Assembly (NCBI GenBank): GCA_024449915.1
Contig: JAMZAV010004564.1
Location: 1 to 64,000, forward strand
Reading direction: 5' to 3'
From: Sweltsa coloradensis
Taxonomy: Eukaryota; Arthropoda; Insecta; Plecoptera; Chloroperlidae
Length of the DNA: 64,000 bases
Below the pieces are notes generated by a model. The model did not search any database and was not told where the DNA came from. It saw only the letters and a program-made list of their open reading frames with translations. Of the stretch, positions 21,740 to 32,099 are shown piece after piece. The first letter of the stretch is position 1. Each line of letters opens with the position of its first letter. Made by a program: the position numbers and the translations under genes.

Positions 21740-21802
21740 CTTTATTGTCTCGTCGGGGATGACGGCTACACTCTCCTCCACGGTCTCGCTGCTTACTTCG
21801 TC
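21740..21802 (-). pseudogene. Duplicated copy of the 5' part of the zinc-finger upstream exon
   Basis: This copy matches 21631-21693 with only a few differences, offset by 109 bp. It encodes DEVSSETVEESVAVIPDE followed by TIK and then a GTGATC donor-like site. It could be a tandem exon duplication used as an alternative exon, or a dead duplicate; the sequence does not decide. Confidence 0.5.
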
Positions 21803-21879
21803 CGTAAGATAAGGTAAGACTGGATCAGAACTACTGGGATAAAGAACCATGTGAAAAACGTAAAACCCATGTAACAAAT

Positions 21880-22935
21880 TCATAACGAAGGCACGACAAA
21901 TAAATGAGCATTTAATTGGGAATGAGGCAATTAACAATAGACAAGACCTCCTACCACCAAACATAAATGTTGCATTGTTAGAAATCCCACATGCATTGAC
22001 AATACCTGACATCGACGGTAAGAAAAACAACCACTCATTGGTTCAATTAAAGAAATTGACATTGGCATACATTCGCCAGAAATACCCAGAAAATGAATGG
22101 CTACATCTGTAGTATACAGAGGATCAGCATCCCCAGGGGAAGGAAATGCGGGCGCAGGGATATACAGCCGAGAATTTGAGGCTTCCTACCCAGCTGGTGC
22201 TAATGGAAGCAATTATGATGGAGAAATCCGAGCAATAGTTGAAGGCACTATTGAAACTATCAAAATCTGAAAACCGGAAAATTGTGATCCTATCCGACTC
22301 CAAGACTGCCATTGCAAATAGGGAGGAAACAGAACCCGAAATTAGACAATGTAAACTACAGATTCTACGACTCATGAATGATGGGAACAAAATTGTGCTA
22401 CAATGGATACCGGCCCACTGTGGCATATATGGTAATGAGAAGGCCGACTACCTAGCCAAACAAGATAGCAAAAAGCGACAATAAAGTAAAAAACTGTCAC
22501 ATAAATCTCTCAAATCTCACCTGCATGCGTCGACAGACAAAGCAGTCCGTAAGGAATGGCAAGAGAGGGGGCAGAATAAACTGTGGGAAGATTACACTAG
22601 AATGAGGCCGACTGGTAAACGTAAGTGCTACAGTAGAAAAATAGAGACAGCTCAATTCCGGCTTCAAACAGGTCACGACCTACTCGGAAAGCACCTCCAT
22701 AGATTTGGAATTTTTTAATCTAGTGTCTGTCGGATGTGTGGAGCTGGGGAACAAGACAGGAAACATCTTTTTCAATGTAGGCCTACATATAAAGCTTGAA
22801 CGCGACAAAATGCCAAATGGCATGGATCGAAGCAAACAGGAGTCCTATCTCTACTGGCTAACTAGAAAACACATGATGACATGAATAATGTCAATTGTTG
22901 GCATATGAAAAGAAGAAGAAGAAGAAGAAGACTGT
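21880..22935 (+). pseudogene. LINE (Jockey/CR1-like) 3' end with RNase H domain
   Basis: Broken frames show AYIRQKYPENEWLHL, SNYDGEIRAI, then RKIVILSDSKTAI and LQWIPAHCGIYGNEKADYLA, the DSxxA and HxGxxGNExAD motifs of RNase H. A C-terminal Cys segment CRMCGAGEQDRKHLFQC follows, then a (GAA)n tail at 22910-22930. At least three frameshifts or stops, so inactive. Reverse transcriptase is not retained. Adjacent to the zinc-finger gene's upstream exon on the opposite strand. Confidence 0.8.
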
Positions 22936-23289
22936 TTTAAATTATGACATGTGCTTCACAATGACATTGTAAAATGCACAAATAAACTGAAATGAAAAAA
23001 AATCATCAACTAGAACATGTCTCCCCCCCCCCTCCACCATCGTTAGGCTACCGTGTTGAGACGCGACATTACGCAATGGACGGCGTGCAAGTGTTATCTT
23101 GCTTTAGGCCTATTGCCCACCCGGTCTGCTTCTCGCAATGTTTAGGCCAAAAACACGGCGAAGTGATTGTAAGAATTGTTAGGTCAAATGCTTTACCTAG
23201 ATCTTTATTGAACGATAGTCGAGTGGAATGGTCTGGCGGAGGGGGTTGAAGGGCAAAAGGACATAGGGATTTGTGCTGAAATTAAAATT

Positions 23290-23490
23290 AAAATCACTGC
23301 CTATGGACATACCTGGAATGGATTAGGAAAGAGGAAACCAAAGGGAGGAGCAAGAGGCAAGCTTGGAAGATGAGGATTGAGGCAAGAGGGAGCATGGAGT
23401 AAGAAGAATAGTAGTGAAGAGGACTAAGTCTGCCACCGACTAGAAAGTCAACTGCAGAAGTGAAAAACAACAACAACAACAACAATCTAG
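23290..23490 (+). pseudogene. RTE-like LINE 3' end with (CAA)n tail
   Basis: AAACCAAAGGGAGGAGCAAG.. with a GRPK-type tail in broken frame and ACAACAACAACAACAACAA at 23468-23487. Fragmentary. Confidence 0.35.
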
Positions 23491-23647
23491 GAGTTGACTC
23501 AAATATATATGTTATCACTAGCTAGGCCTAGCTACTAGCCCCTACCCCTGCCTTGGCCTAGGCAATTATTAGGCCTATATCAAAGAGTGGAACCAGATTA
23601 AAATTAAATGAGTTAAAATGGAGATTGAAGAGAGGAAATAAAACAAT

Positions 23648-24382
23648 CTAAGTGGCTATTTAACCGTTGCTACGGGAAAATTACGCTTCTCAATTCGTCC
23701 GTAGCATGTACAAAGATCGGCGGAAATCACCGAAGGTATCCGAATCTTCCGCTGAAGGCCGTACGATACCACCTAACTAGGCCAATGGCTTCAATTATCA
23801 CAGTGCGTTGTGGCAGAGTGGTAGCGCGTCCGAATTCTATGCGAAAGGTCGGCGGTTCAAATTTTCGTTTGGTCGTTTTTTTTACCATTCTATTTGGGTC
23901 CATGTTTTTTCTGCAAATGATTTCACTACGTTCGGCCCCGTCGCAAACACAATTCTAGATGATAAAAGCGTTTAAAAAGTGCTAGGCCTATGCCTATTTT
24001 AAGGAAAAGCCTTATCTCTACACCTCGACGTGTAGGTAGGCAGCCTAAAAAGGACTTTTAAAGGTCTTGAAAGGTTTTTTGTTGTTAATAAAACAGCAAA
24101 CAAAGGACGACGACAACCGAAAAAGGACTTTCGTTTAAAATAGCAACGTTAAAGGTCTTGGAAGATTTTTTTGTTACCAAAACAGGAAAAAGGACGACGA
24201 CATTTAATGGAAAAAGTAATTTTACTGTAATTTACTTCCCGTTCCTACGGTCAAATTAGCAGGCCTAATTTTTCCGTACCCACAGTTCGAGTACCTTCGG
24301 TGATTTCCGCCGATGTTCGTTCATGCTACGGACGAATTGAGAAGCGTAATTTTCCCGTAGCTACGGTTAAATAGCCACAGCG
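23648..24382. mobile_element. Mutator-like (MULE) TIR element, 9-bp duplication, carrying a tRNA-like sequence
   Basis: Inverted repeats of about 100 bp (GTGGCTATTTAACCGT, CTACGGGAAAATTACGCTTC, CGGCGGAAATCACCGAAGGT) are flanked by a perfect 9-bp TAAAACAAT (23639-23647, 24383-24391), the target size of Mutator-like elements. 735 bp, no transposase. A tRNA-like stretch lies at about 23808-23880. Confidence 0.8.
23808..23880 (+). tRNA. tRNA-like sequence inside a MULE-like element
   Basis: GTGGCAGAGTGGTAGCGCG fits a D arm and A box, and GGTCGGCGGTTCAAATT fits a T arm and B box. The anticodon stem has two mismatches and the anticodon (TCT if position 33 is the first T pair) is unsure. More likely a captured tRNA pseudogene than a working gene. 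Confidence 0.45.
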
Positions 24383-24391
24383 TAAAACAAT

Positions 24392-25484
24392 TGAGAGCTA
24401 ATGGAAACTGTAATTAACTAAGAGAGGAAATGGGCCTACCCTTATGGAAAACCTGCCACTGATGTGATAGGCCTAGGCCTGGAGCTAGGCCCGCCTAGCC
24501 CCTAGTCAATATCGGGAAACGTCAAACAACACCAACCGTAGGCCTAGGCCTACCTAGGCTTACCTGGCATTCAGATTCAGAGTTTACAATTAACTAGTAA
24601 ACCATGCATTATGCCCCTAGGCCTAGCCCCTAGACCTTTGTGTAGGCCTAGGCCTATTATAGCCTGCATAAAAGATCTCGCCGGCCCCAAGCCACTTGGC
24701 CTAGAACCTTAGCAGGACTAATCTAAGTACATTTATTAATCTTCTGAAACTCCTAAGACCTAGGCCTAGGCCCTACACCTGTTCAATCCAGACGCCTGGC
24801 CTAGGCACAGCACAACACAAGCAGGCCTTTACAATAGGCAAGGCCATTCCAAGTTGTGACTTTTTTGTGCCCCAATCCCAGGGCTAGGCCTAGGCCTAGG
24901 TTCAGCACAATACCCAATCGGTTCAATCCTAGTTGTTGGTATTTGCAAAAGTGGTTAAGTACAAGTGGGAACTTACCTGGATATCAGACAGAAAATAATT
25001 TCTAACAGCAATCGGCTAGATGCTTGGTAGAATCATGTTTATGTTTACAAACTCAAGGGACGAGATTTCACAAACACTAACCTCTAAAAGCAATCAGACA
25101 GTCGAATCAAAAGTCGAATATTCTCGATCTATCGATTTATACCAAAGACTGTTTCAACATCACCTCGGTAACGTAGCGGGATTTTAAACGAAGGGATTTT
25201 CCACTTTGTATTTCTTATACTATTTTGGTTGAGTGAAAGTGAAACAGATACAAGATAATATATAAATTTATAAACAACAGTGTTTAAGAAAGTCTGTGTT
25301 GGAACCGTATCAACAGGCATTGATTAAAGAAGGATTCAAGTAATTCAAAGTTCTCCCTGGTGGCAACCATATTAACCTAACTCTCCCTTAAACCATTGCT
25401 CAAATACAACGTAACTAGCTGTGTTTTCATGTGTTACCTAGTTTATACGCGACGCGCCAGATATAATAAGTAGGGGCATCAACA
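24392..25484. other. TAGGCCTA-rich spacer, no gene seen
   Basis: 24420-24910 is densely packed with TAGGCCTAGG words; no open frame or RNA. Confidence 0.4.
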
Positions 25485-26240
25485 AATTTTGTGGGACTAA
25501 TAATAGACAGTAAACCCAAGTGGCACGAACACATCAAAGTGCTAATTAAAAAACTTAACTCTGGCTACTTTGCAATCAAATCAATGAAGTCTGTAGCAAA
25601 TATTAGCCGTACGTAGTTGAGTACGGTTTGTGGTCTCAGTACCTCATGTAAACACATCATATCAGGTACCGAACCGATTGGGTTCGGTCCGACGAAATGG
25701 TGCGACCAAATCGAAATACTGTACTGAGTACTCACATGTAAACAGCTTCTTGTAGGAAACCGAACTGAATGAACATGAACTGTGGCATTTTAGTTTGGTT
25801 TGGGCAATTGCCGTAAGATAGTGTTGATGCTGCACCGAATGTCAGTTCAGTTCTAATAGTTGGGTACTCGACATGTAAACGATGCAAGGACGTTGGAACC
25901 GTACTTAAATTTCAGTACGGTACTGGAACCAGTCCTCCATGTAAACAAGGCTATTGCAACAGCCAAAATAGTATATTTCTCAAACTTTGAGGCACACATA
26001 AGGTATGGAATTGAATTCTGGGGTTGCTCTCCAAGTACCAAGAAAGTTTTTATAATTCAAAAGAAGGTAATCCGGTCAATGCTAAACAAGTTTGAAGATC
26101 ACACTGTACACCTCTCTTCATTAAATTAAATATCTTAGCACTCTATAGTCTGTTCATTCTACAGGCAATCCTAAAAGTAAAAAACAGGGGGTATGGAGCA
26201 GAGAAAGGAGACGGAGCTCTCCGAAATATCGTGATTAATA
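25485..26240 (+). pseudogene. LINE reverse-transcriptase C-terminal remnant with an insertion
   Basis: LGLIIDSKPKWHEHIKVLIK and then KLNSGYFAIKS (25493-25610), then after a gap YFSNFEAHIRYGIEFWG (25970-26030) and a degraded continuation to 26240. These are the thumb-region motifs of Jockey/R1-type LINEs. About 310 bp at 25615-25945 do not belong and interrupt it. Confidence 0.7.
25615..25945. repeat. Insertion with four CATGTAAAC motifs inside a LINE remnant
   Basis: CATGTAAAC occurs at 25646, 25735, 25871 and 25939, each within GTAC-rich sequence (TTGAGTACGG, CAGTACGGTACTGG). The segment separates two parts of one LINE frame. No clean TIR or target duplication was found. Confidence 0.45.
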
Positions 26241-26491
26241 AGTAGGTAACCCAGGTTATAGTTCAGTGTGTGATTTTTATAATATATCCGGGTTAATGAG
26301 TTGTTGCCATATTGCCATATATATAATTTCCAATAGTGAGGTTATGTCCCGCCCAAAAAAATTCACAATTTTTTTCTGTTATTTTAAAGGCCTTCTTTCA
26401 TTCAGCAAACTTTTCAGACATGTTCCTTTGACTTTCAAATTATCAAATTATTATTATTAATTATTATTATTATAATTATTGGGTGATACAA

Positions 26492-26721
26492 TAGCCTTAA
26501 TGCTCTAAGACTATTTGAGATGATGGGTGGTGATAGATGAGTATGAATTATGTAGAAGGGAGGAGGGGAAACACGGTACCGGCATGTAGCCTACTCCTTT
26601 TGAAATGTACAAGGGACCAACGGCTTTACGTCCCATCCGAAAGGACGGTGTTACCTTGACAGTCATATAGGTTCACCACTAACCCGGACTGTCGGACTTT
26701 GAGGAGAATGAAGCCGTTACA
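26492..26721 (-). mobile_element. 5S-type SINE, 5'-truncated copy
   Basis: Minus-orientation match to the body and tail of 60659-61079 (ACGTCCCATCCGAAAGGACG, TGACAGTCATATAGGTTC). The 5S head is absent. Confidence 0.7.
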
Positions 26722-26918
26722 ATTAAATTAACATATGTTTTTAAGAACATACGATTTTGAAATATAACGATTATCTTTTAATTAAAGAGTTTTCTCAGTA
26801 TTGACAAAGAATAAGTGAAAGATCTAAAACTACTTTCATCATAATAAAAGCAAACATAGATTTAAACATGTTATGTATTACACATTAACATTTAAACATT
26901 GTATTGAAGTTATAGTAA

Positions 26919-27582
26919 TTGGATGAGCGAAGCGAAGATTCCATTTCACTACACTGGAGAAAAAAATCCGGAATGTTTTTTTTCTGTTTGTATTTTTGTG
27001 TGTTTGTTAACTCGATTCCGACTAAACTGATATTACAATTCCGATGAAATTTTCTGGAGGCCTTCGAAATCTTCAAACTTAGAACTTCCACATTTTTGAG
27101 CGCCATCGAAAAATTAATTTTTAAGTTTTTAACACTGACATGGTTTATTCCGATTGGAAATGATTTTTTCACAGAACCTCAATGTTATGAATTAATATAT
27201 TAGTGTGAAATTTGAGCACAATCGAAAAATTACTTCTCATGAAAATCGCAATTTTACACTTTTTTGTTTCAAAAAAATTTCTTCGACTTATAACACCTAC
27301 ATGCTATCCGAATGTAATGATTTTTTCACAGAACCTTTATTTTATGAATTAATATATTCATGTGAAATTTGAGCGCAATCTAAAAATTATTTCTCTTGAA
27401 AATCGCAATTTTACGCTTTTTTTAAGTTAAAAATAAATCGACTTGTAACACCTACATGCTTTATCTGATTGAAATGATTTTTTCACAGAACAACAGAAAA
27501 TCTACATAACACATGGCGGCTCAATGCACCAATTACGCTCATCCAACAACGCACCTGAAAAAGCGTTTGCGAAACTTCCTAG
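26919..27582 (+). mobile_element. Helentron-like element, subfamily A
   Basis: Full-length copy: 5' TTGGATGAGCGAAGCG, internal tandem units, 3' CTCATCCAACAACGC with a diverged hairpin and CCTAG at 27582. Confidence 0.65.
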
Positions 27583-27769
27583 TATTTTAACTTAGATTTA
27601 CTACTCAGACTTACGTTGTTACCACACCAGTTGTTCGAGCCCCATGCGGTGCAAGTTTTGGTGCAAAGTTGCAGATTCAGGTCATTCCTATAAAATATAG
27701 TAGCTAGGGTCCCACTTCAATAACTCATAGATTTTTTTTTTTGTTAATTTGGATTAAGGACGCGTCAAC

Positions 27770-28130
27770 CGTTAGGTCATAATGCACCACTCTAACCTAG
27801 GGGGGTGGGGGGGAGGGGCCATGCTGGTCAGAACCAGCCACGGGTTAAGGGGAGGAAAGGGGGTTTTCACGTCGCGGTCGTCATCGTCTTTGTCGTCGTT
27901 CGTTGTGTCGTTGTAAGCGTCGTCGGAGAGGTCGTCAAGGGAAGGGGGAGGTGTCCCCGACGACAATTGCCAGAGCTCGCCTCTAGTTTCTGGGAGTAAT
28001 AATACTTCCCTCTTACTAGCTGATGTTTGCGAGGTGGACTTTTTCTCTTGAATCGCCTTTTACGATTAGCAGAGCCATGCTCTGGGCCAATTCTACCCCG
28101 GGCCCAGACGAAAGAATAACTCATAGAGAG
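27770..28130 (-). repeat. Dispersed repeat E with Asp-rich open frame
   Basis: Minus-strand frame contains SSGTPPPSLDDLSDDAYNDT and then NDDKDDDDRD; related to 57237-57660 and, in corrupted form, 32770-33125. Probably a fragment of a larger element or of a multicopy gene. The protein family is not recognised. Confidence 0.45.
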
Positions 28131-28619
28131 GAGGGGTAGTTATGTGATGTATTAAGCAAAGTTGTGTGATACTGATAGAAAATAAAAACTATGTAGGTAC
28201 CGGTATGCTTTATTTGGCAAAATACTCCTACACAAACTTTAAAACAAAGGCTGAAAATCAGTAGGGCCTAATTTAATATTGCAACAAAAAAAAGTTTTGT
28301 TTAAATGATGAAGTAGGCCCATATTCAAATACACCTACGAAAAATTACCATCCGATTCTGGAGTTAATTCTCGTACGGCGATAAGTAGAAATGTGGTTCA
28401 TTCTCCGAGTGGCTAGAAGATCATATGCGGCCAACCGAGAAGATAACGATTCATCTGCGTCGTCTGCTTCTGAAAACCCATACTTAAGGAAAATAGTGAA
28501 TGAATAGTAAGGATGGGCAAGCAATCAAAGAGTTGAGTCGAGAAGTCGGTAGGCCTACTCGACTTAACTACAGCAATTCTTTTTAATGGGAGATAATTCG
28601 AGTTCAAGCATAAAAAAAG

Positions 28620-28965
28620 CAGAGTCAACCCACTGAGTCACATAACTGGTTTTCAGTGGGGGACATAACATTTAAAGCATACCAAGCCAACCCTGTAGGC
28701 GCCGACACCATCGACGAACGAACAACGACCAACTAGAGACCGGCATATTTAAGTAGGAAACACCGATCAATCAAGCTGAACACGATTCCACCCGCGGTCA
28801 GCGCCAGAATCAACAAGGCTGATTTGGAAGAATCTTAGAATTTATTATGTGTTCAGATACCTTAAGTGAATTGAAACCGAACGAGCCACAGAGCTCGTTA
28901 AGTAGTTCCACATTACCGGCACTGCTTCTGAGTAGACGCAAGCATGAGGTAATGTGCATTTCAAG
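28620..28965 (-). mobile_element. SINE family S copy
   Basis: AACTGGTTTTCAGTGGGGGAC, CCAACCCTGTAGGCGCCGAC and AGAATCAACAAGGC match the family body in minus orientation. No tRNA head seen. Confidence 0.65.
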
Positions 28966-29394
28966 CTACAAGATGCACGGCAACTAATACAGAAGAAAAA
29001 CATCCCGGAAACCTTCTTGCACATTATCTTCCCTCATGAGCCGAGACAAACATAAAGAAGAACATTTTTGGCAAATCTCATCTTTGTTTGAATGGGATTG
29101 CGTAATAAAAAAGTTTTTCTTTTTTCTCTTTTTTCTTTCTTTTTTCTCTCTTTCTGTTCCCCCTTTTTTTATTTTTTGTTCATTAGGCCTAATTATTTTT
29201 AATTTAATTTAATTTATCCTTTTTGAATTTGTTACCAAAATTATTGTGTTAGTGATTACTAGCCTACATAGTTATTTAACATTGCTTGCTGTAATTAGAT
29301 TTATCTAGTTTTCCGCCTTGTTAATCAGTTTTTTAACTGAATAGGATAATCGTTAAATAAATAAATATTTGATTTAAGGCACATAATAAATTGT

Positions 29395-29625
29395 AAGGTT
29401 TTCTGAATCAGCCTTGTTGATTCTGGTGCTGTCCGTGGGTGGAATCGTGTCCAGCTTGATTGATCGGTGTTTCCTATGCTACCTAAATATGCCAGTCTCT
29501 AGTTGGTCATTGATCGCTTGCCGGTGATGTCGGCGCCTACAGGGTTGGCTTGGTCGGCTTTAAATTTAAATGTCCCCCCCCCCCCACTAAAAATCAGTTC
29601 TGTGACTGAGTGGGTATAGCTTGTG
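29395..29625 (+). mobile_element. SINE family S copy, inverted to the one at 28620
   Basis: Plus orientation, with GCCTTGTTGATTCTGGTGCTG through AAAATCAGTTCTGTGACTGA. The two copies form a 430-bp-spaced inverted pair. Confidence 0.65.
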
Positions 29626-29947
29626 TTTTTTTCTTTTTAAGAAAAAATTAGAATTTAAAAAAATTGTATTACCTTTTTAGCATTTGCAATGAACCTGTGT
29701 CTCTTATGAACAGTAACCAGAGACCCTGTTATTGTTTATATTAAAAAATAATAAAATGGGATTTATGTGATTTAAAATTGGTATGACACACTTGTTTTAA
29801 ATTTATTCTGTTTTACTAGGTATATAAAAAAGGAAAAAAAACAAAAAAACAATTAATGTGGCATAATGATTAGGATAAGTGACACCACCACAATTTTCTA
29901 AGTTATCATATTATGCGCAGAATATTTTAAATAAAATAAAATACCTA

Positions 29948-30400
29948 TATAAATAAATTGTATTTAGAGTCTACCCACTCAGGCCTAAGTATATAACTGA
30001 TTTTCAGTGTCGGATAGTACATCATCAAAGCGACCAAGCCAACCCTGTAGGCCCCGATGCAATCGACAAATGAGCGATAACCAACCAAAGATCGATATTT
30101 TTAATAGGAAATATAGTAATCAGTGGTATGGACAGGGCGAACACCCGCGGATCAACGCCAGAATCAACAAGGACAAGGCCGAATCAGAACAACTCTGAAT
30201 TTATGTGCTTCGTTGCTAGGACGGCTCCAAAGTCACCGTTTACAAACTCCTAAGATAAGAACTGATGTACTTAAGTCCAAATCAGAAGTTAAAAAACTTC
30301 TGACTTTGGCAGGAATCGAACCCTGGACCTTCTACATTGGAAGCAGATATGCTAACCACAAGACCAACAAGCCACACGTTGATTTTTTTTTCTTTTTTTT
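29948..30400 (-). mobile_element. tRNA-derived SINE (family S), full length
   Basis: Minus orientation: a tRNA-like head at 30377-30308 (A box TGGTCTTGTGGTTAGC, B box GGTTCGATTCC, a well-paired anticodon stem TCTGC/GTAGA), a body with TTGATTCTGGCGTTGATCC and TCAGTTATATA, and a tail AGACTCTAAATACAATTTATTTA. It interrupts the repeat at 29860-30662. Confidence 0.75.
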
Positions 30401-30404
30401 TTGA

Positions 30405-30662
30405 TTTGATGTTTGAATTGACAAGATTAACAATTCAAGTGAGCAGATGTGACCCATGCCTAGACTTTCCAATTAAAAACAACTTTATTGACCACAAATC
30501 ACACGAGGGACTGGTCGTTGTTTCTTAAAAGAAAACTCGAGCCCAATGTGATGCATAGAACTTAGCAGCATAGGTGTGAGTAGGGTAGGGTCTGTCCCTA
30601 AAACTATGTTTTGGTTGGTTTAGCACTGTATAGGCCACATTGGCAAGATGTCAATGCTTTGT
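30405..30662 (+). repeat. Dispersed repeat, partner of 49010-49262
   Basis: Inverted match including ATTGACAAGATTAACAATTC and GTATAGGCCACATTGGCAAG. Together with 29860-29930 it brackets a SINE inserted between them. Confidence 0.6.
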
Positions 30663-30697
30663 ACTACACATTTAGCACATTTTGTGAGTTTTGATTA

Positions 30698-31760
30698 TTG
30701 GATGAGCGTAGTGAGCGAAGCAAAGATTCCATTTCACTACACTGGAGAAAAAAATCGGAAATGTTTTTATTTTGTGTGTTTGTTAAACACGATTTGTTAA
30801 CACGTGTTAACACTAAACCGATTCTCCAATCGCAATGAAATTTTCTGGAGGCCTTCGAAATCTGTGAACTTACTAGTAGGCCTACTGCCACGTTTTTGAG
30901 CGAAATCGAAAATTAATTCACATGAAAATCGCAATTTTACAATTTTTTTCGATTTAAAAAAAAAAAAATTCTTCGACTTACAATTGCAACACCTAGACAT
31001 ACTACTTTATCCGATTGTAGGGCCTAATGATTTTTTTTACACAACCTTAGGCTACTTTTATGAATTTATATATTCGTGTGAAATTTGAGCGCAATCAAAA
31101 AATAATTTCTCAAGAAAATCGCAATTTTTCTGATTTTTTAAAACTTTAAATAAATAAATAAATAAATTTTTATTTAGAGTCTGCCCACTCAGTTATATAA
31201 CTGATTTTCAGTGGGGGACTTTAAATCAAAGCGACCAAGCCAACCCTGCAGGCCCCGACGCAATCGACGAGTGAGCGATAAGTTTCTTTGATTGGTTATC
31301 GCCGATAACCAATCAAAGATCGATATTTTTTTAATAGGAAATATAGCAATCAGTGGTATGGACAGTGCGAACACTCGCGAATCAACGCCAGAATCAACAA
31401 GGCCGATTCAGAACAACTCTGAAATTTATTATGTGCTTCGTTGCTAGGGCGGCTCCAAAGTCACCGTTTACAAACTCCTAAGACAAGAACTGATTTCTTC
31501 GACTTATAACACCTAGGCCTACATGCTTTATCCGATCATAATAATTTTTGCACAGAACCTTAAGTTTATGTATTAATATATTAACTGTGTTAAATTTGAA
31601 CGCAATCGAAGAATTATTTCTCATGAAAATTGCAATTTTACGCTTTTTTTCATTTTTTCAAACATTTCTTCGATTTATAACACCTATTATCGACGCTATT
31701 ATGCTTTATCCGATTGTTATGATTTTTTCACAGAACCTTAATTTTATGAATAATATATTA
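30698..31760 (+). mobile_element. Helentron-like element, subfamily A, interrupted by a SINE
   Basis: The 5' end TTGGATGAGCGTAGTGAGCG and the internal units run to about 31146. A SINE occupies 31147-31496, after which the CTTCGACTTATAACACC units resume to about 31760. The 3' hairpin end is missing. Confidence 0.6.
31147..31496 (-). mobile_element. SINE family S, headless copy
   Basis: Minus orientation with a (TAAA)n tail at 31149-31172 and the body to CTTAGGAGTTTGTAAACGG. It is inserted in a Helentron-like element. Contains a local hairpin around GGTTATCGCCGATAACC at 31298. Confidence 0.7.
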
Positions 31761-31845
31761 GGCCTAACTGATTTAAATCGTTTGAATCAATTTAACCCTG
31801 AGAGTAACAAAACAAGTCAAGTTACGGTTAGGGCCTATAAAGCCG

Positions 31846-31922
31846 GGGTCCCACGGCGCGTTGCTCGACGAGCCGCAGGTATGAAAAGGGTAGGATCGTC
31901 GCGCCACACGCCGTGGGACCGG
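31846..31922. repeat. Short inverted repeat, GGTCCCACGGCG ends
   Basis: GGTCCCACGGCG at 31849 and CGCCGTGGGACC at 31910 enclose a CGAGC-rich segment; a further related piece is at 32050-32090. It looks like the end of a TIR element whose remainder is in the doubtful block. Confidence 0.4.
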
Positions 31923-32099
31923 GTCGGCTCGGGCGACGTTGCTTGAGCTTCCCGTCAGTTGTCGGTAAATTTTGCACAAGCCAAAGAGAACACGCAAGGG
32001 GTAATAAAAAATGGTCAGGTCAGGTAGTCTGGCTTGTACATGCTCGTTAAAGCGGTCCCACGAGGACCCACTGGCTCGCCACCCGTATGAATAAAAAAG

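Noticed and set aside
21563..22030. 155-codon minus-strand frame over the duplicated exon
   Set aside because: Only its middle matches exon sequence; the rest reads through a LINE antisense and a frame-shifted exon copy.
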